Assembly: GCA_029225065.1 (NCBI GenBank)
Contig: JAQXVT010000035.1
Span: 1-64,000 of the forward strand
Length of the DNA: 64,000 nucleotides
Direction of reading: 5' to 3'
From: Lachnospiraceae bacterium
GTDB taxonomy: Bacteria > Bacillota > Clostridia > Lachnospirales > Lachnospiraceae
Shown: in pieces, positions 26,825-36,509 of the stretch
Numbering within the stretch: the first letter of the stretch is position 1
Layout of the letters: each line of letters opens with the position of its first letter
Made by a program: the position numbers and the translations under genes
The notes under the pieces: generated by a model
Databases searched by the model: none
What the model saw: only the letters and a program-made list of their open reading frames with translations
Told to the model about the DNA's origin: nothing

Positions 26825-29800
26825 ATGCTTACAAAAAATGATATCATCCATTTTTATGATCGATATAAGAAAAATCTGAAAAAAGAAGAACGGATCATTG
26901 CACGGCTTCTGGAGGCAGAGGACCAGGAAGCATGGATGGAGAATCTGAAGAAAAAATCAAGGGTGATGCGCAGTCTTTATATCGAAAATGAAGCGCTGCT
27001 GAATATGTATGTCCGTCCGTTTCTGGAAAATGAAGATATTTTAAACGACGAGCTTGCGCAGGAGTTTTTGAATCAGATCATTTTGGCAGATGAGGAAGGT
27101 TACATGGATGATCTGGCCATGCGTGAGGTTATCGAATGTCTGGGATCGTATTTTGAGAAGAACAATTTGAGCGCCTATATCTGGACGCTCAATATGATTG
27201 GCCGTTTTTATAACCTCAATTCTGACAAAGAGGATGGAAAGCGAAGCGCGCAGTGCTATCGAAAGCTGCAGAAGCTGCGGGACCGGTATTTTGAAATTGA
27301 AGATTTTGAGGTACGCAAGAGAATTCTGTATTCTTTTTATAATTATCCGATCGTTCTGCTCAATTTCAGTATGATCGGTCCGAAGGAGATTGTCGAGGAG
27401 CTGGATCGTGCCCTTGCATTTTACACAGATGAGCGCGTTGTAGCACTGGACGGGGAACGGTTTGATTTTAAAGAGATCATCGAGGAACTGAATTACGATC
27501 TGCTTGGTAACTATCTGATTGGGAACGAACGGGATACGGTTGATCCTGAGCTTCTGGAACGGGCAGGCAAAGTGCTTGGAGCGTATTACCAGAAGTATCT
27601 GGATGACGGCTGTCAGCCATATGAGATGCCGGATGAAATATACTGCAATTATCACAGGTATCTTTTTTTCTCAGGGAAGCTGTCATTTACAGAATTTGTG
27701 GAAGACTATAAGCGTTTCTGTGATTACAGTGTCGCGCATGATACGATGGAGGAAGATGGTGATTTTATCGATAGCCGTCTGTTTCAGGTGGCGGTAAATC
27801 ATCTGACCAATATCATTTTCAGTCTGAAATACTATGAAAAAGAGTATGAAGGGGATCCGAATCTCGGAAGAGAGTGCATTGATCAGTATATACAGGTGCT
27901 GCGCAGTGTACCGCGCAGCGGAAACGCAACGTTTGTCAATGATGTGATGTACCGCTCTCTGTGCAGCCTTCTGGAGATTCTTACCGATGATGAGGAGGGC
28001 ACACGGGTGCTCACAAGTATCATGATGAACCGCGATGAGATTACGCTGATTCATTCATCGATGGTGGAGAAAATCTCACATCGGATTCTGGACGCGGTTT
28101 TAAAGCAGAGGCCCGGACTGCTTATTGGGGCACTGGAATGCACAAGTGTCATGGAGGTACTGGAACAGCAGGAAAAGTTTTTTAATTACATGGAGGAGTC
28201 CGCAAAGCTTTTTGATATCGGAAAGCTTCAGATTGCGGAGATTATTAATAAACAGTCGCGCAGGCTGACAAGCCGCGAGAAAAAATGCATCTACAATCAT
28301 CCCAAGGCAGGAGCAAAGGTTCTGGAGAATATTCCGTCTATGCAAAAGTACCAGGACATGATTCTCGGGCATCACAAATCGTGGGATGGAAAGATGGGCT
28401 ATCCGAGAGACTTTGACAACTGCAGCAGCCCGAATCGGGTGTTGATTGAGCTTTTGCGGCTCAGTGATTGTCTGGATGCGGCAACGGATTTTATTGGCAG
28501 AAGCTACGGCACAGCAAAGAGCTTTGCGCAGTGCCTGGAGGAGTTCGGACAGGGAAAGGGTACGTTGTACTGTGCGGAGCTGATTGAGCTTCTGGAGCAG
28601 GATGCGACGCTGCAGGATGATCTGAAGTACCTTCTGGAGGCCGGCCGTATCCGGACATATTATGAAGTTTTCTGGGGAATGATAAGCCCGGAAGAGGAAG
28701 CACGGGAAGAAAAACTGGAACGGCAGTGGATGCAGACGGAGCTGGACGAGCAGGATGAGCTGCTTGATATTCTTCATGAGAGCGGGCAGGAAAGTCGCAG
28801 CGTAATCCGTGCGCTGGCGCGCAATTCATTGCTGATTCTGTCGGTCAATATGCGAAGTGGAGACTACACTGTGACGTATCGCGGAAAAAGCCGTCTCTTC
28901 GCGGAGCTGGAGGACGGAAGCTACGAAAATCTGCTGCAGAATCATCTGGCACCCGCTGCAGATCCCTCTGACTGGGAGGAAGTGCGTTATAAGCTCCGGC
29001 TGAAATCACTTGCCAAGGCATTTGGCGAGCAGAGCGGAAGCTATGAGACGGAGCTGCGGATTCGAACGGATCATGTGATGCGTTGGGTGCGTTTTCAATT
29101 TGTACAGACGGATGAAATCAATGTCATTCCGAATCAGATGATCGTCATTTTGCAGGACGTGCACGATACGAGAAGCCGGAGTGAGCAGCTTAAGCAGGCG
29201 ATGAAGGAGGCATACGATACGGCGGAGAATGCCAATCGTGCAAAGAGTCTGTTCCTGACGAGTATGTCACACGATATCCGTACGCCGATGAATGGTATTA
29301 TGGGCATGACGCAGATCGCACGAAAGCATCTGGATGACACGGAGCGTGTGGAGGACTGTCTGCGAAAAATCGAGGAGTCCTCAAAGCACCTGCTTGGATT
29401 GATCAATGAGGTGCTGGACATGGCGAAGATCGAAAGCGGAAGTACACAGCTGAAAGAGGAAGCACTGTCACTGCCTGAGCTGGTAGAGGCAGTCGGAGAA
29501 GTATGCCGGACGGATGCAGAGCGGAAGCATCAGCAATTCGATGTGGTGGTTGGCGGTATTTCGCATGAGGAGGTTCTGGCAGATCCGGTAAAGTTGCGCC
29601 AGATCCTGACAAACCTGACGGCCAACTCGGTAAAGTATACGCCGGAGGGCGGTCATATCGAGCTGATAGCGGAGCAGCTGGCACTTCGAAAGGAAGGATA
29701 TGGAAGCTATCGCTTTACCGTGCGGGACAACGGAATCGGTATGTCGGAGGAGTTTCAAAAGCAGCTGTTCCAGCCGTTTTCCCGCGAGGACAACAGCATG

Positions 29801-30415
29801 ACAAATGTGACGCAGGGCACAGGTCTTGGACTTTCTATCGTAAAATCAGTGATCGATATGATGGAAGGCAGCATAGAAGTAAAAAGTGTACAGGGAAAGG
29901 GAAGTACGTTTACGGTATTGCTGCAGCTGGCACTGGCGGAAAAGCAGGAAGACGAAAAGGAAGAGGATGAGGAAGAGGAAATCCATTTCGACGGACGTCG
30001 GATCCTTCTGGTGGAGGATAATGAGCTGAATCGTGAAATTGCATGTGAGCTTTTATCAGAGATTGGTCTTCAGGTGGAGACGGCACAAAACGGGCAGGAG
30101 GCACTGGAATGCATTTTGCGCCGGCCGGATTATTATTATGAGCTGGTATTTATGGATATTCAGATGCCGTTGCTGAACGGCTACGAGGCGACAAGAAAAA
30201 TCCGGGCTATCGGCACAAGGTACACGGACAAATTACCGATTATTGCGATGACAGCAAATGTATTTCAGGATGACATTGTGGAGGCGCTCGAGAGTGGCAT
30301 GAACGATCATGTGACGAAGCCGATCGATATGAAGGTGATTACAGGAGTGCTGCGAAAGTGGCTGCATGGAAATAGCGGAGCAGGAAAAAAAGGGAAGAGC
30401 GGAATGCACAGGTGA
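26825..30415 (+). CDS. Hybrid signalling protein: HD-GYP-like domain, histidine kinase, receiver
   Basis: 1196 residues, no clear membrane segment. Residues 1-430 are helical and unrecognised. Residues about 455-610 resemble HD-GYP (HPKAGAKVLENI, then HHKSWDGKMGYP), but the HD pair is replaced by FD in KLFDIGKL, so phosphodiesterase activity is doubtful. A PAS-like segment follows (about 680-780). Then come HisKA with MSHDIRTPMNGIMG (His816), HATPase with DNGIGMS and GTGLGLSI, and one receiver with VEDNELNRE and MDIQMPLLNGYEA (Asp1111). ATG 26825 is preceded by GGAGG. A terminator closes the gene. It probably senses an internal signal and feeds a phosphorelay. Confidence 0.88.
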   Translation: MLTKNDIIHFYDRYKKNLKKEERIIARLLEAEDQEAWMENLKKKSRVMRSLYIENEALLNMYVRPFLENEDILNDELAQEFLNQIILADEEGYMDDLAMREVIECLGSYFEKNNLSAYIWTLNMIGRFYNLNSDKEDGKRSAQCYRKLQKLRDRYFEIEDFEVRKRILYSFYNYPIVLLNFSMIGPKEIVEELDRALAFYTDERVVALDGERFDFKEIIEELNYDLLGNYLIGNERDTVDPELLERAGKVLGAYYQKYLDDGCQPYEMPDEIYCNYHRYLFFSGKLSFTEFVEDYKRFCDYSVAHDTMEEDGDFIDSRLFQVAVNHLTNIIFSLKYYEKEYEGDPNLGRECIDQYIQVLRSVPRSGNATFVNDVMYRSLCSLLEILTDDEEGTRVLTSIMMNRDEITLIHSSMVEKISHRILDAVLKQRPGLLIGALECTSVMEVLEQQEKFFNYMEESAKLFDIGKLQIAEIINKQSRRLTSREKKCIYNHPKAGAKVLENIPSMQKYQDMILGHHKSWDGKMGYPRDFDNCSSPNRVLIELLRLSDCLDAATDFIGRSYGTAKSFAQCLEEFGQGKGTLYCAELIELLEQDATLQDDLKYLLEAGRIRTYYEVFWGMISPEEEAREEKLERQWMQTELDEQDELLDILHESGQESRSVIRALARNSLLILSVNMRSGDYTVTYRGKSRLFAELEDGSYENLLQNHLAPAADPSDWEEVRYKLRLKSLAKAFGEQSGSYETELRIRTDHVMRWVRFQFVQTDEINVIPNQMIVILQDVHDTRSRSEQLKQAMKEAYDTAENANRAKSLFLTSMSHDIRTPMNGIMGMTQIARKHLDDTERVEDCLRKIEESSKHLLGLINEVLDMAKIESGSTQLKEEALSLPELVEAVGEVCRTDAERKHQQFDVVVGGISHEEVLADPVKLRQILTNLTANSVKYTPEGGHIELIAEQLALRKEGYGSYRFTVRDNGIGMSEEFQKQLFQPFSREDNSMTNVTQGTGLGLSIVKSVIDMMEGSIEVKSVQGKGSTFTVLLQLALAEKQEDEKEEDEEEEIHFDGRRILLVEDNELNREIACELLSEIGLQVETAQNGQEALECILRRPDYYYELVFMDIQMPLLNGYEATRKIRAIGTRYTDKLPIIAMTANVFQDDIVEALESGMNDHVTKPIDMKVITGVLRKWLHGNSGAGKKGKSGMHR

Positions 30416-30428
30416 AAAGGGAAAGAGA

Positions 30429-30466
30429 AAATCCGGGCGGAGCAAACAAACTCCACCGGATTTTTC
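30429..30466 (+). terminator. Terminator after the HD/kinase fusion
   Basis: AAATCCGG..GGAG pairs with CTCC..CCGGATTT around CAAACAAA, followed by T residues. Confidence 0.8.
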
Positions 30467-30541
30467 TGTTTGTGAAGCAGATATAAGGACCACGCTGCCC
30501 TGCAGGGAAGGGCTTTGAAATAAAATTTTACATAATAGATC

Positions 30542-30569
30542 TTGCAATCTGTACGTATCTGTGTATAAT
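30542..30569 (+). promoter_or_regulatory. Promoter of the XRE-cupin gene
   Basis: TTGCAA, 16-base spacer, TATAAT; 60 bases before the start. Confidence 0.6.
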
Positions 30570-30628
30570 TAGAGTCGTTCGGTAATTTTAAAATAAAAAT
30601 TTAGTATTTGAAAACAGGAGGTGGAGTT

Positions 30629-31162
30629 TTGGATATCGGAAAGAAGCTCAGAGAATTGCGGCTGCAAAATGATCTTACGCTTGGAGATCTGGCGTCGCGC
30701 AGCGAGCTTACCAAAGGATTTCTGTCGCAGGTGGAACGGAATCTGACCATGCCGAGCATTGCGACACTGGAGGATATTCTGGAGGCACTCGGGACGAATT
30801 TGTCCGAGTTTTTCCATGAAGAACCGGAAAGCCAGATCGTGTTTACTACGCAGGAGTTTTTCGTCGATGAGCAGGAGGATTACAAAATCGAGTGGGTGAT
30901 CCCAAATGCACAGAAAAACAAGATGGAGCCGATCCTGCTGACACTCCACCCGCATAAAAAGAGCCAGGAAATGATCGCGCATAGCGGAGAAGAATTCGGA
31001 TATGTGCTGAAGGGGACGGTAACGCTGATTCAGGGCAGCAAACGGTATAAGCTGAAGGCGCACGAGACATTTTATCTGGAAGGCTCAAAGAGCCATTATC
31101 TGTACAACAGCGGAAGCACGGATGCGCGGATCCTGTGGATCACGACGCCTCCGATGTTTTAA
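30629..31162 (+). CDS. XRE-family regulator with cupin domain, likely polyamine-responsive
   Basis: A 177-residue regulator. Residues about 1-60 are a helix-turn-helix (DLASRSELTKGFLSQVERN), and about 105-175 are a cupin sensor (HSGEEFGYVLKGTVTL, then GSKSHYLYNSG). TTG 30629 is chosen because AGGAGGTGG lies 5 bases before it; an upstream TTG at 30608 would put that site inside the gene. PuuR-like proteins of this architecture control polyamine genes, and this one sits directly before potABCD. The operator is not identified. Confidence 0.9.
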   Translation: MDIGKKLRELRLQNDLTLGDLASRSELTKGFLSQVERNLTMPSIATLEDILEALGTNLSEFFHEEPESQIVFTTQEFFVDEQEDYKIEWVIPNAQKNKMEPILLTLHPHKKSQEMIAHSGEEFGYVLKGTVTLIQGSKRYKLKAHETFYLEGSKSHYLYNSGSTDARILWITTPPMF

Positions 31163-31174
31163 CTGAATCAAGCA

Positions 31175-31312
31175 AATGGCGAAGCGGATTGCAAATATCT
31201 GCTTTGACACAAGCCAGGCAAGTCCCCTTGTGGGCTGCGAGGAGCAATAAGCAGTGGAGGATGAGCAGGCAGTGAAGCGGATCCTGAAGATCCGCTGACC
31301 CTGATTACGGAA
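31175..31312 (+). repeat. Dispersed intergenic repeat, copy A
   Basis: Contains the GAAGCGGATTGCAAATATCTGCTTTG module, the core GGCAAGTCCCC...GAGGAGCAATAAGCAGTGG, and a perfect hairpin AGCGGATC/GATCCGCT (31276-31296). It fills the gap between the regulator and potA. Confidence 0.7.
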
Positions 31313-31325
31313 GGAGAAAAGGGAG

Positions 31326-32903
31326 ATGGAAGAAAAGAAACTGATCGAGTTTCGAAACATTGTCAAAAGCTTTGACGGCCAGATTGTATTAAAGGGAGTC
31401 AATTTGGACATCAACGAGAAGGAATTTGTGACGCTGCTCGGACCGAGCGGCTGCGGCAAGACGACGCTTCTTCGGATTCTTGGAGGATTCCTGGATGCGG
31501 ACGAGGGACAGGTGATTTTCGACGGGGAAGAAATCAGCAAGAAGCCGCCGTACGAGCGTGAGCTGAACACGGTTTTCCAGAAATATGCACTTTTTCCGCA
31601 TTTAAATGTGTATGAAAACATTGCTTTCGGACTGAAAATCAAAAAGATGAGCAAGGATATCATCGATCAGAAGGTCATGAAGATGCTCAAGCTGATCGGT
31701 CTGGAGGGATTTGAAAAGAAAAATACGACGCTGCTTTCCGGCGGTCAGCAGCAGAGAGTGGCGATTGCACGCGCGCTTGTAAATGAGCCGAAGGTGCTGC
31801 TGCTCGATGAGCCGCTGGCGGCGCTTGATTTGAAGCTGAGAAAGGAAATGCAGTACGAGCTGAAGCGGATTCAGCAGGAGGTCGGCATCACGTTTATTTT
31901 TGTCACGCATGACCAGGAAGAGGCGCTGACGATGTCGGACAAGATCGTGGTCATGAAGGGTGGCGAGATCCAGCAGATCGGCACGCCGGAGGAGATCTAC
32001 AATGAGCCGGCGAACCGCTATGTCGCAAATTTCATCGGCGAGAGCAATATCATTCCGGGCGTCATGCTGGAGGATTACAAGGTGCGCTTTGACGATATCA
32101 CCTTTGACTGTGTGGATTTCGGATTTAAGCCAAATGAGCCGGTGGACGTCGTCATTCGTCCGGAGGATATCGATATTGTGAAGCCGGAGGATGGAAAGAT
32201 GACCGGCGAGGTGCTCAGCGTGCTCTTTAAGGGCGTGCATTATGAGATCATGGTCGAGACGGTGCCTGGTACGCGCGTCACCGTAAATATGAGCGTGGTC
32301 AAGAATCAGGATGTGACCGGAGACGGCGGAAAAGAGAAGATGAGTGCCGGAAACTTCTATGTAGACATCGAGGATGTACCGGCACTTGACGATAAGGAAG
32401 TCATCGCAAGAGCCAACGCACAGGCGTGGAATCCGGAGACGGATGATTACATTTCAATCGCAAAGATCGAGTATGATATCAAGCCGGAGGTCGGCGAGTA
32501 TCCGGTGCGCTTCTCGACTGCGGCAGGCACGATGATCGAACGGAAAATTTTCGTCGTGAACCAGCCGTTTGTAAAGAACGAAAAGGCAAACGAGGGAGTT
32601 ATGGCGTTCAGCTTCACAAAGACCGTCGATGAGATCAAAGAGTCACAGGCGCTCGACACAGACCTGAAGACCTGGGCGAACGCGCAGGGCTGGAAGCTGA
32701 GCAACGAGGAACAGAGCGTGGACATTTATGTGGATTACGACTTTGAGCCGGAAAATATCAAAGAGGGTGTTTATCAGATCACATTCTCCACGGAGGGGCG
32801 CGAGTTCAAGATTCACACAACCGATTACTCAGAGGTGGGTGCAGAGGTCGGCCTGACCTTCTTCCCGGAGGACCTTCACGTTATGTCAAGGATGGTGTAC
32901 TAA
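31326..32903 (+). CDS. potA: Spermidine/putrescine ABC transporter ATPase PotA, with extended C-terminus
   Basis: 525 residues, against about 350-380 for usual PotA. The ATPase is complete: Walker [11 protein letters not shown]-loop [10 protein letters not shown], signature LSGGQQQR, Walker [18 protein letters not shown]_2 region begins at about 250. The usual TOBE end ([16 protein letters not shown]) is at the very C-terminus, but about 170 residues (roughly 325-495) are inserted before it. The insert holds two tandem units of about 65 residues that share ANAQ-W, a central YD-PE and a following FST; they look like beta-sandwich repeats. ATG 31326 follows GAAGGAGAAAAGGG. Confidence 0.92.
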   Translation: MEEKKLIEFRNIVKSFDGQIVLKGVNLDINEKEFVTLLGPSGCGKTTLLRILGGFLDADEGQVIFDGEEISKKPPYERELNTVFQKYALFPHLNVYENIAFGLKIKKMSKDIIDQKVMKMLKLIGLEGFEKKNTTLLSGGQQQRVAIARALVNEPKVLLLDEPLAALDLKLRKEMQYELKRIQQEVGITFIFVTHDQEEALTMSDKIVVMKGGEIQQIGTPEEIYNEPANRYVANFIGESNIIPGVMLEDYKVRFDDITFDCVDFGFKPNEPVDVVIRPEDIDIVKPEDGKMTGEVLSVLFKGVHYEIMVETVPGTRVTVNMSVVKNQDVTGDGGKEKMSAGNFYVDIEDVPALDDKEVIARANAQAWNPETDDYISIAKIEYDIKPEVGEYPVRFSTAAGTMIERKIFVVNQPFVKNEKANEGVMAFSFTKTVDEIKESQALDTDLKTWANAQGWKLSNEEQSVDIYVDYDFEPENIKEGVYQITFSTEGREFKIHTTDYSEVGAEVGLTFFPEDLHVMSRMVY

Positions 32904-33740
32904 ATGAAAAAATTTTCACAGCTTGCAGTGCCCTACATTGCATGGGCCGTGATGATGCTGATCCTGCCGATGGGGCTGATTGCGCTCTACTCGGTGACGG
33001 AGCAGGGAAACAGCATTATCTCCTTTACGTTTACACTGGAGCATTACGCCAAATTTTTTACCGATCCGGATTTCCTGATCGTTTTGTGGCGCTCCCTTCT
33101 GATTGCACTGAAAACGACGGTGATCTGCCTGCTGCTCGGCTATCCGATCGCCTATTTTATCTCAAGAAGCAGCGAAAAAGTACAGAATCTGCTCGTGCTC
33201 GTCATCACGATCCCGATGTGGATCAACATGCTGGTGCGCACGTATGCATGGATCGGGCTGCTCAGCGAGGGCGGCCTGATTCAGCGCCTGCTTTCGCTTT
33301 TTGGATTTGGCAGCGGCGAGCTTCTCTATACGGAGGGAGCAGTGCTGCTTGGCATGGTGTACAACTTCCTGCCGTTTATGGTATTGCAGATCAATACATC
33401 CCTTTGCAAGATGGATCATTCGCTTCTGGAGGCAAGCTCAGATCTTGGAGCCAACCCGCGCCAGACCTTTATCAAGGTGACACTTCCGATGTCGCTGCCG
33501 GGTGTCATCAACGGTATTACGCTTGTCTTTCTGCCGGCGGTCAGCTCCTTCTTCATCCCAAAGCTGCTCGGAGGCGGACAGTATTTCCTGATCGGTAACC
33601 TGATCGAGAATCAGTTTATTACCGTGGGTGAGTGGAACTTCGGAAGTGCGATCTCGATGATCATGGCGGTCATTATGATGCTTCTGATGATGGCAGTGCG
33701 CAGAGTGGAGATCCGCAACAATGGCGGAAAGGAGGACTAG
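32904..33740 (+). CDS. potB: Spermidine/putrescine ABC transporter permease PotB
   Basis: A 278-residue permease with six membrane helices and the EAA-type loop LLEASSDLGANPRQTFIKVTLP at about 175-197, which docks on PotA. The start codon directly abuts the potA stop. The stop lies inside the ribosome binding region of the next gene. Confidence 0.95.
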   Translation: MKKFSQLAVPYIAWAVMMLILPMGLIALYSVTEQGNSIISFTFTLEHYAKFFTDPDFLIVLWRSLLIALKTTVICLLLGYPIAYFISRSSEKVQNLLVLVITIPMWINMLVRTYAWIGLLSEGGLIQRLLSLFGFGSGELLYTEGAVLLGMVYNFLPFMVLQINTSLCKMDHSLLEASSDLGANPRQTFIKVTLPMSLPGVINGITLVFLPAVSSFFIPKLLGGGQYFLIGNLIENQFITVGEWNFGSAISMIMAVIMMLLMMAVRRVEIRNNGGKED

Positions 33741-33744
33741 ACTG

Positions 33745-35637
33745 GTGAAAAAAGAAAAAAGAACCCTTGGGAAGGTCCTGATGGCGCTTGTGATCGTGTT
33801 TTTTTACCTTCCAATCGTGTACATGGTTGTCTTTTCCTTCAATTCCGGAAAATCGCTGACCAGCTTTACCGGATTTTCCCTGCGATGGTACAAGCATATG
33901 ATGGAATCGCATACGATGATGGAATCCTTATCTACGACGTTCAGCATCGCGCTGATTGCGACTGCAGTTTCCACGGTAGTCGGTACGATTTCTGCGATCG
34001 GCCTTTCCAAGTCCAAGAAAATCGTTCAGAGGCTGATGGAACAGGTCAACAACCTGCCGATGATGAATCCGGAGATCGTGACGGCAATTGGCTTTATGCT
34101 GCTGTTTATCACCTTTAAAATTGAAAAGGGCTATGTGACGATGCTGCTGGCGCACATCGCATTCTGTATTCCGTACGTCATGCTCTCTGTTATGCCGAAG
34201 ATCCGCTCACTGGATCCAAATCTGGCGGATGCGGCGATGGATCTCGGTGCGACACCGTGGCGGGCACTGACAAAGGTCATTGTGCCGCAGATCATGCCTG
34301 GAATTGTTTCCGGTGCGCTGATTGCGTTTACGATGTCGGTGGATGATTTTATTATTTCGTATTTTGTCACCGGAGGCGGAGTGAAAAACCTGAGCATCAC
34401 GGTCTACACGATGAGCAAGCGTGTCAATCCGAGTATCAATGCAATTTCAACACTGGTGGTTGTGATCATCACGCTGGTTCTGCTCGTGATCAATCTGGCT
34501 CCGATTGTGATAGCGAAAAAAGAGAAGAAGACAGAAATCAGCAGAAAGAAGCAGGCAGTGCCGATTGCGGTGGCAGTAGTCGTTGCAGCAGTACTTGTGC
34601 TTGTGGCACGTCTTGGAAATAAAACGTCAACGCTTCCATATGCCGGGCAGACACTGCACGTGTATAACTGGGGTGAGTATACAGGAGAGAATATTCTGCG
34701 GGAATTTGAAGAAAAAACCGGTGCCAAGGTTGTAATGGAAAATTTTGATTCGAACGAGCAGATGTATATCAAGGTGGCGAACGGAGAGACGTATGATATT
34801 CTGGTGCCGAGTGATTATATGATTCAGCGTCTGATTCAGGAGGGATATCTGCAGAAGCTTGATCACAGTAAGCTGAACTGTATGGATAAGCTGTCAGAGG
34901 ATGTTCTGGGATTGCCGTACGATCCAGATAATGAATACTCGATTCCATATTTCTGGGGAACGGTCGGAATTGTATATGATAAAACGAAGGTTGATCTGGA
35001 GGATCTGGAGCGGGAAGGCTTTGCTATTTTCCTTGACCAGAAGTATAAGGGCCAGATTTATCTGTATGATTCAGAGCGGGATTCCTTTATGATGGCCTTA
35101 AAGACGCTTGGCTATTCGATGAATACGGAAGATGAGACGCAGCTGCAGGAGGCATATGAATGGCTGGTAAACTGCGTGCAGACGATGTCACCGGAGATCG
35201 TAACGGATGAGATCATTGATAATATGGCTCAGGGGCGCAAGGCACTTGGCCTGATTTATTCCGGAGATGCCAGCTACGTCATGGCAGAAAATGAAAATAT
35301 GGGTTACTATTTGCCGGAGAGCGGTACCAATCTCTGGTCAGACGCTATGGTAATTCCGGCGAATGCAAAAAATCCGGATCTGGCACATGAATTCATTAAT
35401 TTCGTCAGTGATTATGACGGCGCTTATGACAACTCAAGCTTTGTAGGATATACGTCTCCAAATCAGGAGGTAATGGATACGCTTTCCGGAGAAGGCGGAG
35501 AGTATGAGGGAATTGATGCTTACGTACCGCGCTCAGGCAACCAAAACGATGAGGTATTTGAGTACAATGAGAATACAAGAAAGCTGATTGCGAATCTGTG
35601 GAGCAAGGTCAAGATTGCGGCAAGCAATGCAAGCTAA
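33745..35637 (+). CDS. potC: PotC-PotD fusion: permease joined to polyamine-binding protein
   Basis: 630 residues. Residues 1-265 are PotC, with six helices and the EAA loop DAAMDLGATPWRALTKVIVP. A further hydrophobic helix (VPIAVAVVVAAVLVLVARLG, about 272-291) leads outside to a PotD-type binding domain (about 305-630), which starts LHVYNWGEY and includes the DILVPSDYMIQRL segment. The fusion removes the need for a lipoprotein anchor. GTG 33745 is chosen because GGAGG lies 9 bases before it; the ATG at 33721 lies inside potB. Such fusions are known in Firmicutes. Confidence 0.93.
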   Translation: MKKEKRTLGKVLMALVIVFFYLPIVYMVVFSFNSGKSLTSFTGFSLRWYKHMMESHTMMESLSTTFSIALIATAVSTVVGTISAIGLSKSKKIVQRLMEQVNNLPMMNPEIVTAIGFMLLFITFKIEKGYVTMLLAHIAFCIPYVMLSVMPKIRSLDPNLADAAMDLGATPWRALTKVIVPQIMPGIVSGALIAFTMSVDDFIISYFVTGGGVKNLSITVYTMSKRVNPSINAISTLVVVIITLVLLVINLAPIVIAKKEKKTEISRKKQAVPIAVAVVVAAVLVLVARLGNKTSTLPYAGQTLHVYNWGEYTGENILREFEEKTGAKVVMENFDSNEQMYIKVANGETYDILVPSDYMIQRLIQEGYLQKLDHSKLNCMDKLSEDVLGLPYDPDNEYSIPYFWGTVGIVYDKTKVDLEDLEREGFAIFLDQKYKGQIYLYDSERDSFMMALKTLGYSMNTEDETQLQEAYEWLVNCVQTMSPEIVTDEIIDNMAQGRKALGLIYSGDASYVMAENENMGYYLPESGTNLWSDAMVIPANAKNPDLAHEFINFVSDYDGAYDNSSFVGYTSPNQEVMDTLSGEGGEYEGIDAYVPRSGNQNDEVFEYNENTRKLIANLWSKVKIAASNAS

Positions 35638-35776
35638 GCTTTGCTGCCGGAGGGAGTTTGCAGGAAAAGCCTCAAAAATTGCAAGCTCAAAGTGCAGTCA
35701 AATCATAAGGTAAAGCAGGACAGCCGGAACATCGGAGGACAGAAGCGAGGTTCTGGCTGCCATAAAAGGAGTGCAG

Positions 35777-36391
35777 ATGATAAAAAATATTATTTTCGAT
35801 ATCGGAAATGTACTGGCAAGCTTTCGACCAAAAGCAGTGCTGGAAGAGATGGGGCTTGAGGAAGCGGAAGTAAATGCGATCCTTAGCGCAACCGTGCGCG
35901 GTCCATACTGGAGAGAGCTGGATCGGGGTGTGATGGAGGAAGCGGATGTGATTGCAGCAATGCGGGAGTGTGTACCGCATCCATATCTGGCTGATTTTGA
36001 CCATTTTTTTGCCGAGGAGACAGGAAAAATTGTCCAGTCGTTTCCGTATGCGGCTGACTGGCTGAAGGATTTGAAGGAGCGGGGCTATCGCGTGTATCTG
36101 CTCTCAAATTACCCGGCCCGGCTGTTTGAAATCCACAGTCAACATTTTACATTTCTGCGGTATACGGATGGGAAAATCGTATCCGGTTATGTGAAATGCA
36201 TCAAACCGGATGAACGGATCTATCGTTGTCTGCTGGAAACCTACAGCTTAAATCCGCAGGAGTGTGTTTTTCTTGACGACCTGGCCGAAAACGTGGAAGG
36301 AGCAGAAAGGCTTGGAATCCACGGGATCTGGTTCAGGGGATATGAGGATGCAAGTGTCAAGCTGGAGAAAGTGCTGGCGAAGACAGAGTAA
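35777..36391 (+). CDS. HAD-family hydrolase (YihX-like phosphatase)
   Basis: A 204-residue HAD subfamily IA enzyme. Motif I is FDIGNVL (nucleophile Asp near residue 8; the second Asp is replaced by Gly-Asn, as in YihX-type members), motif II LLSNYP, motif III Lys in CIKPDERIY, motif IV FLDDLAENV. Sugar-phosphate or nucleotide phosphatase activity is possible, but the substrate is unknown. ATG 35777 is taken, with AAAAGGA 6 bases before it. It follows potCD by 139 bases and may be read from the same operon. Confidence 0.9.
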   Translation: MIKNIIFDIGNVLASFRPKAVLEEMGLEEAEVNAILSATVRGPYWRELDRGVMEEADVIAAMRECVPHPYLADFDHFFAEETGKIVQSFPYAADWLKDLKERGYRVYLLSNYPARLFEIHSQHFTFLRYTDGKIVSGYVKCIKPDERIYRCLLETYSLNPQECVFLDDLAENVEGAERLGIHGIWFRGYEDASVKLEKVLAKTE

Positions 36392-36449
36392 AAACCTCTG
36401 ATGCGAAAGGCTGTCTGATGGAAAAATAAAGCAGAAAACAGAGAAAGAA

Positions 36450-36500
36450 AAGGGCACAGGTTCCGTGAATGAAAATGGAACCTGCGCCCTTATATTATTT
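36450..36500. terminator. Shared terminator between HAD gene and aspS
   Basis: AAGGGC.AGGTTCC pairs with GGAACCT.GCCCTT. The leftward strand has the better T-rich tail, so it mainly ends aspS. Confidence 0.75.
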
Positions 36501-36509
36501 ATATAGTTT

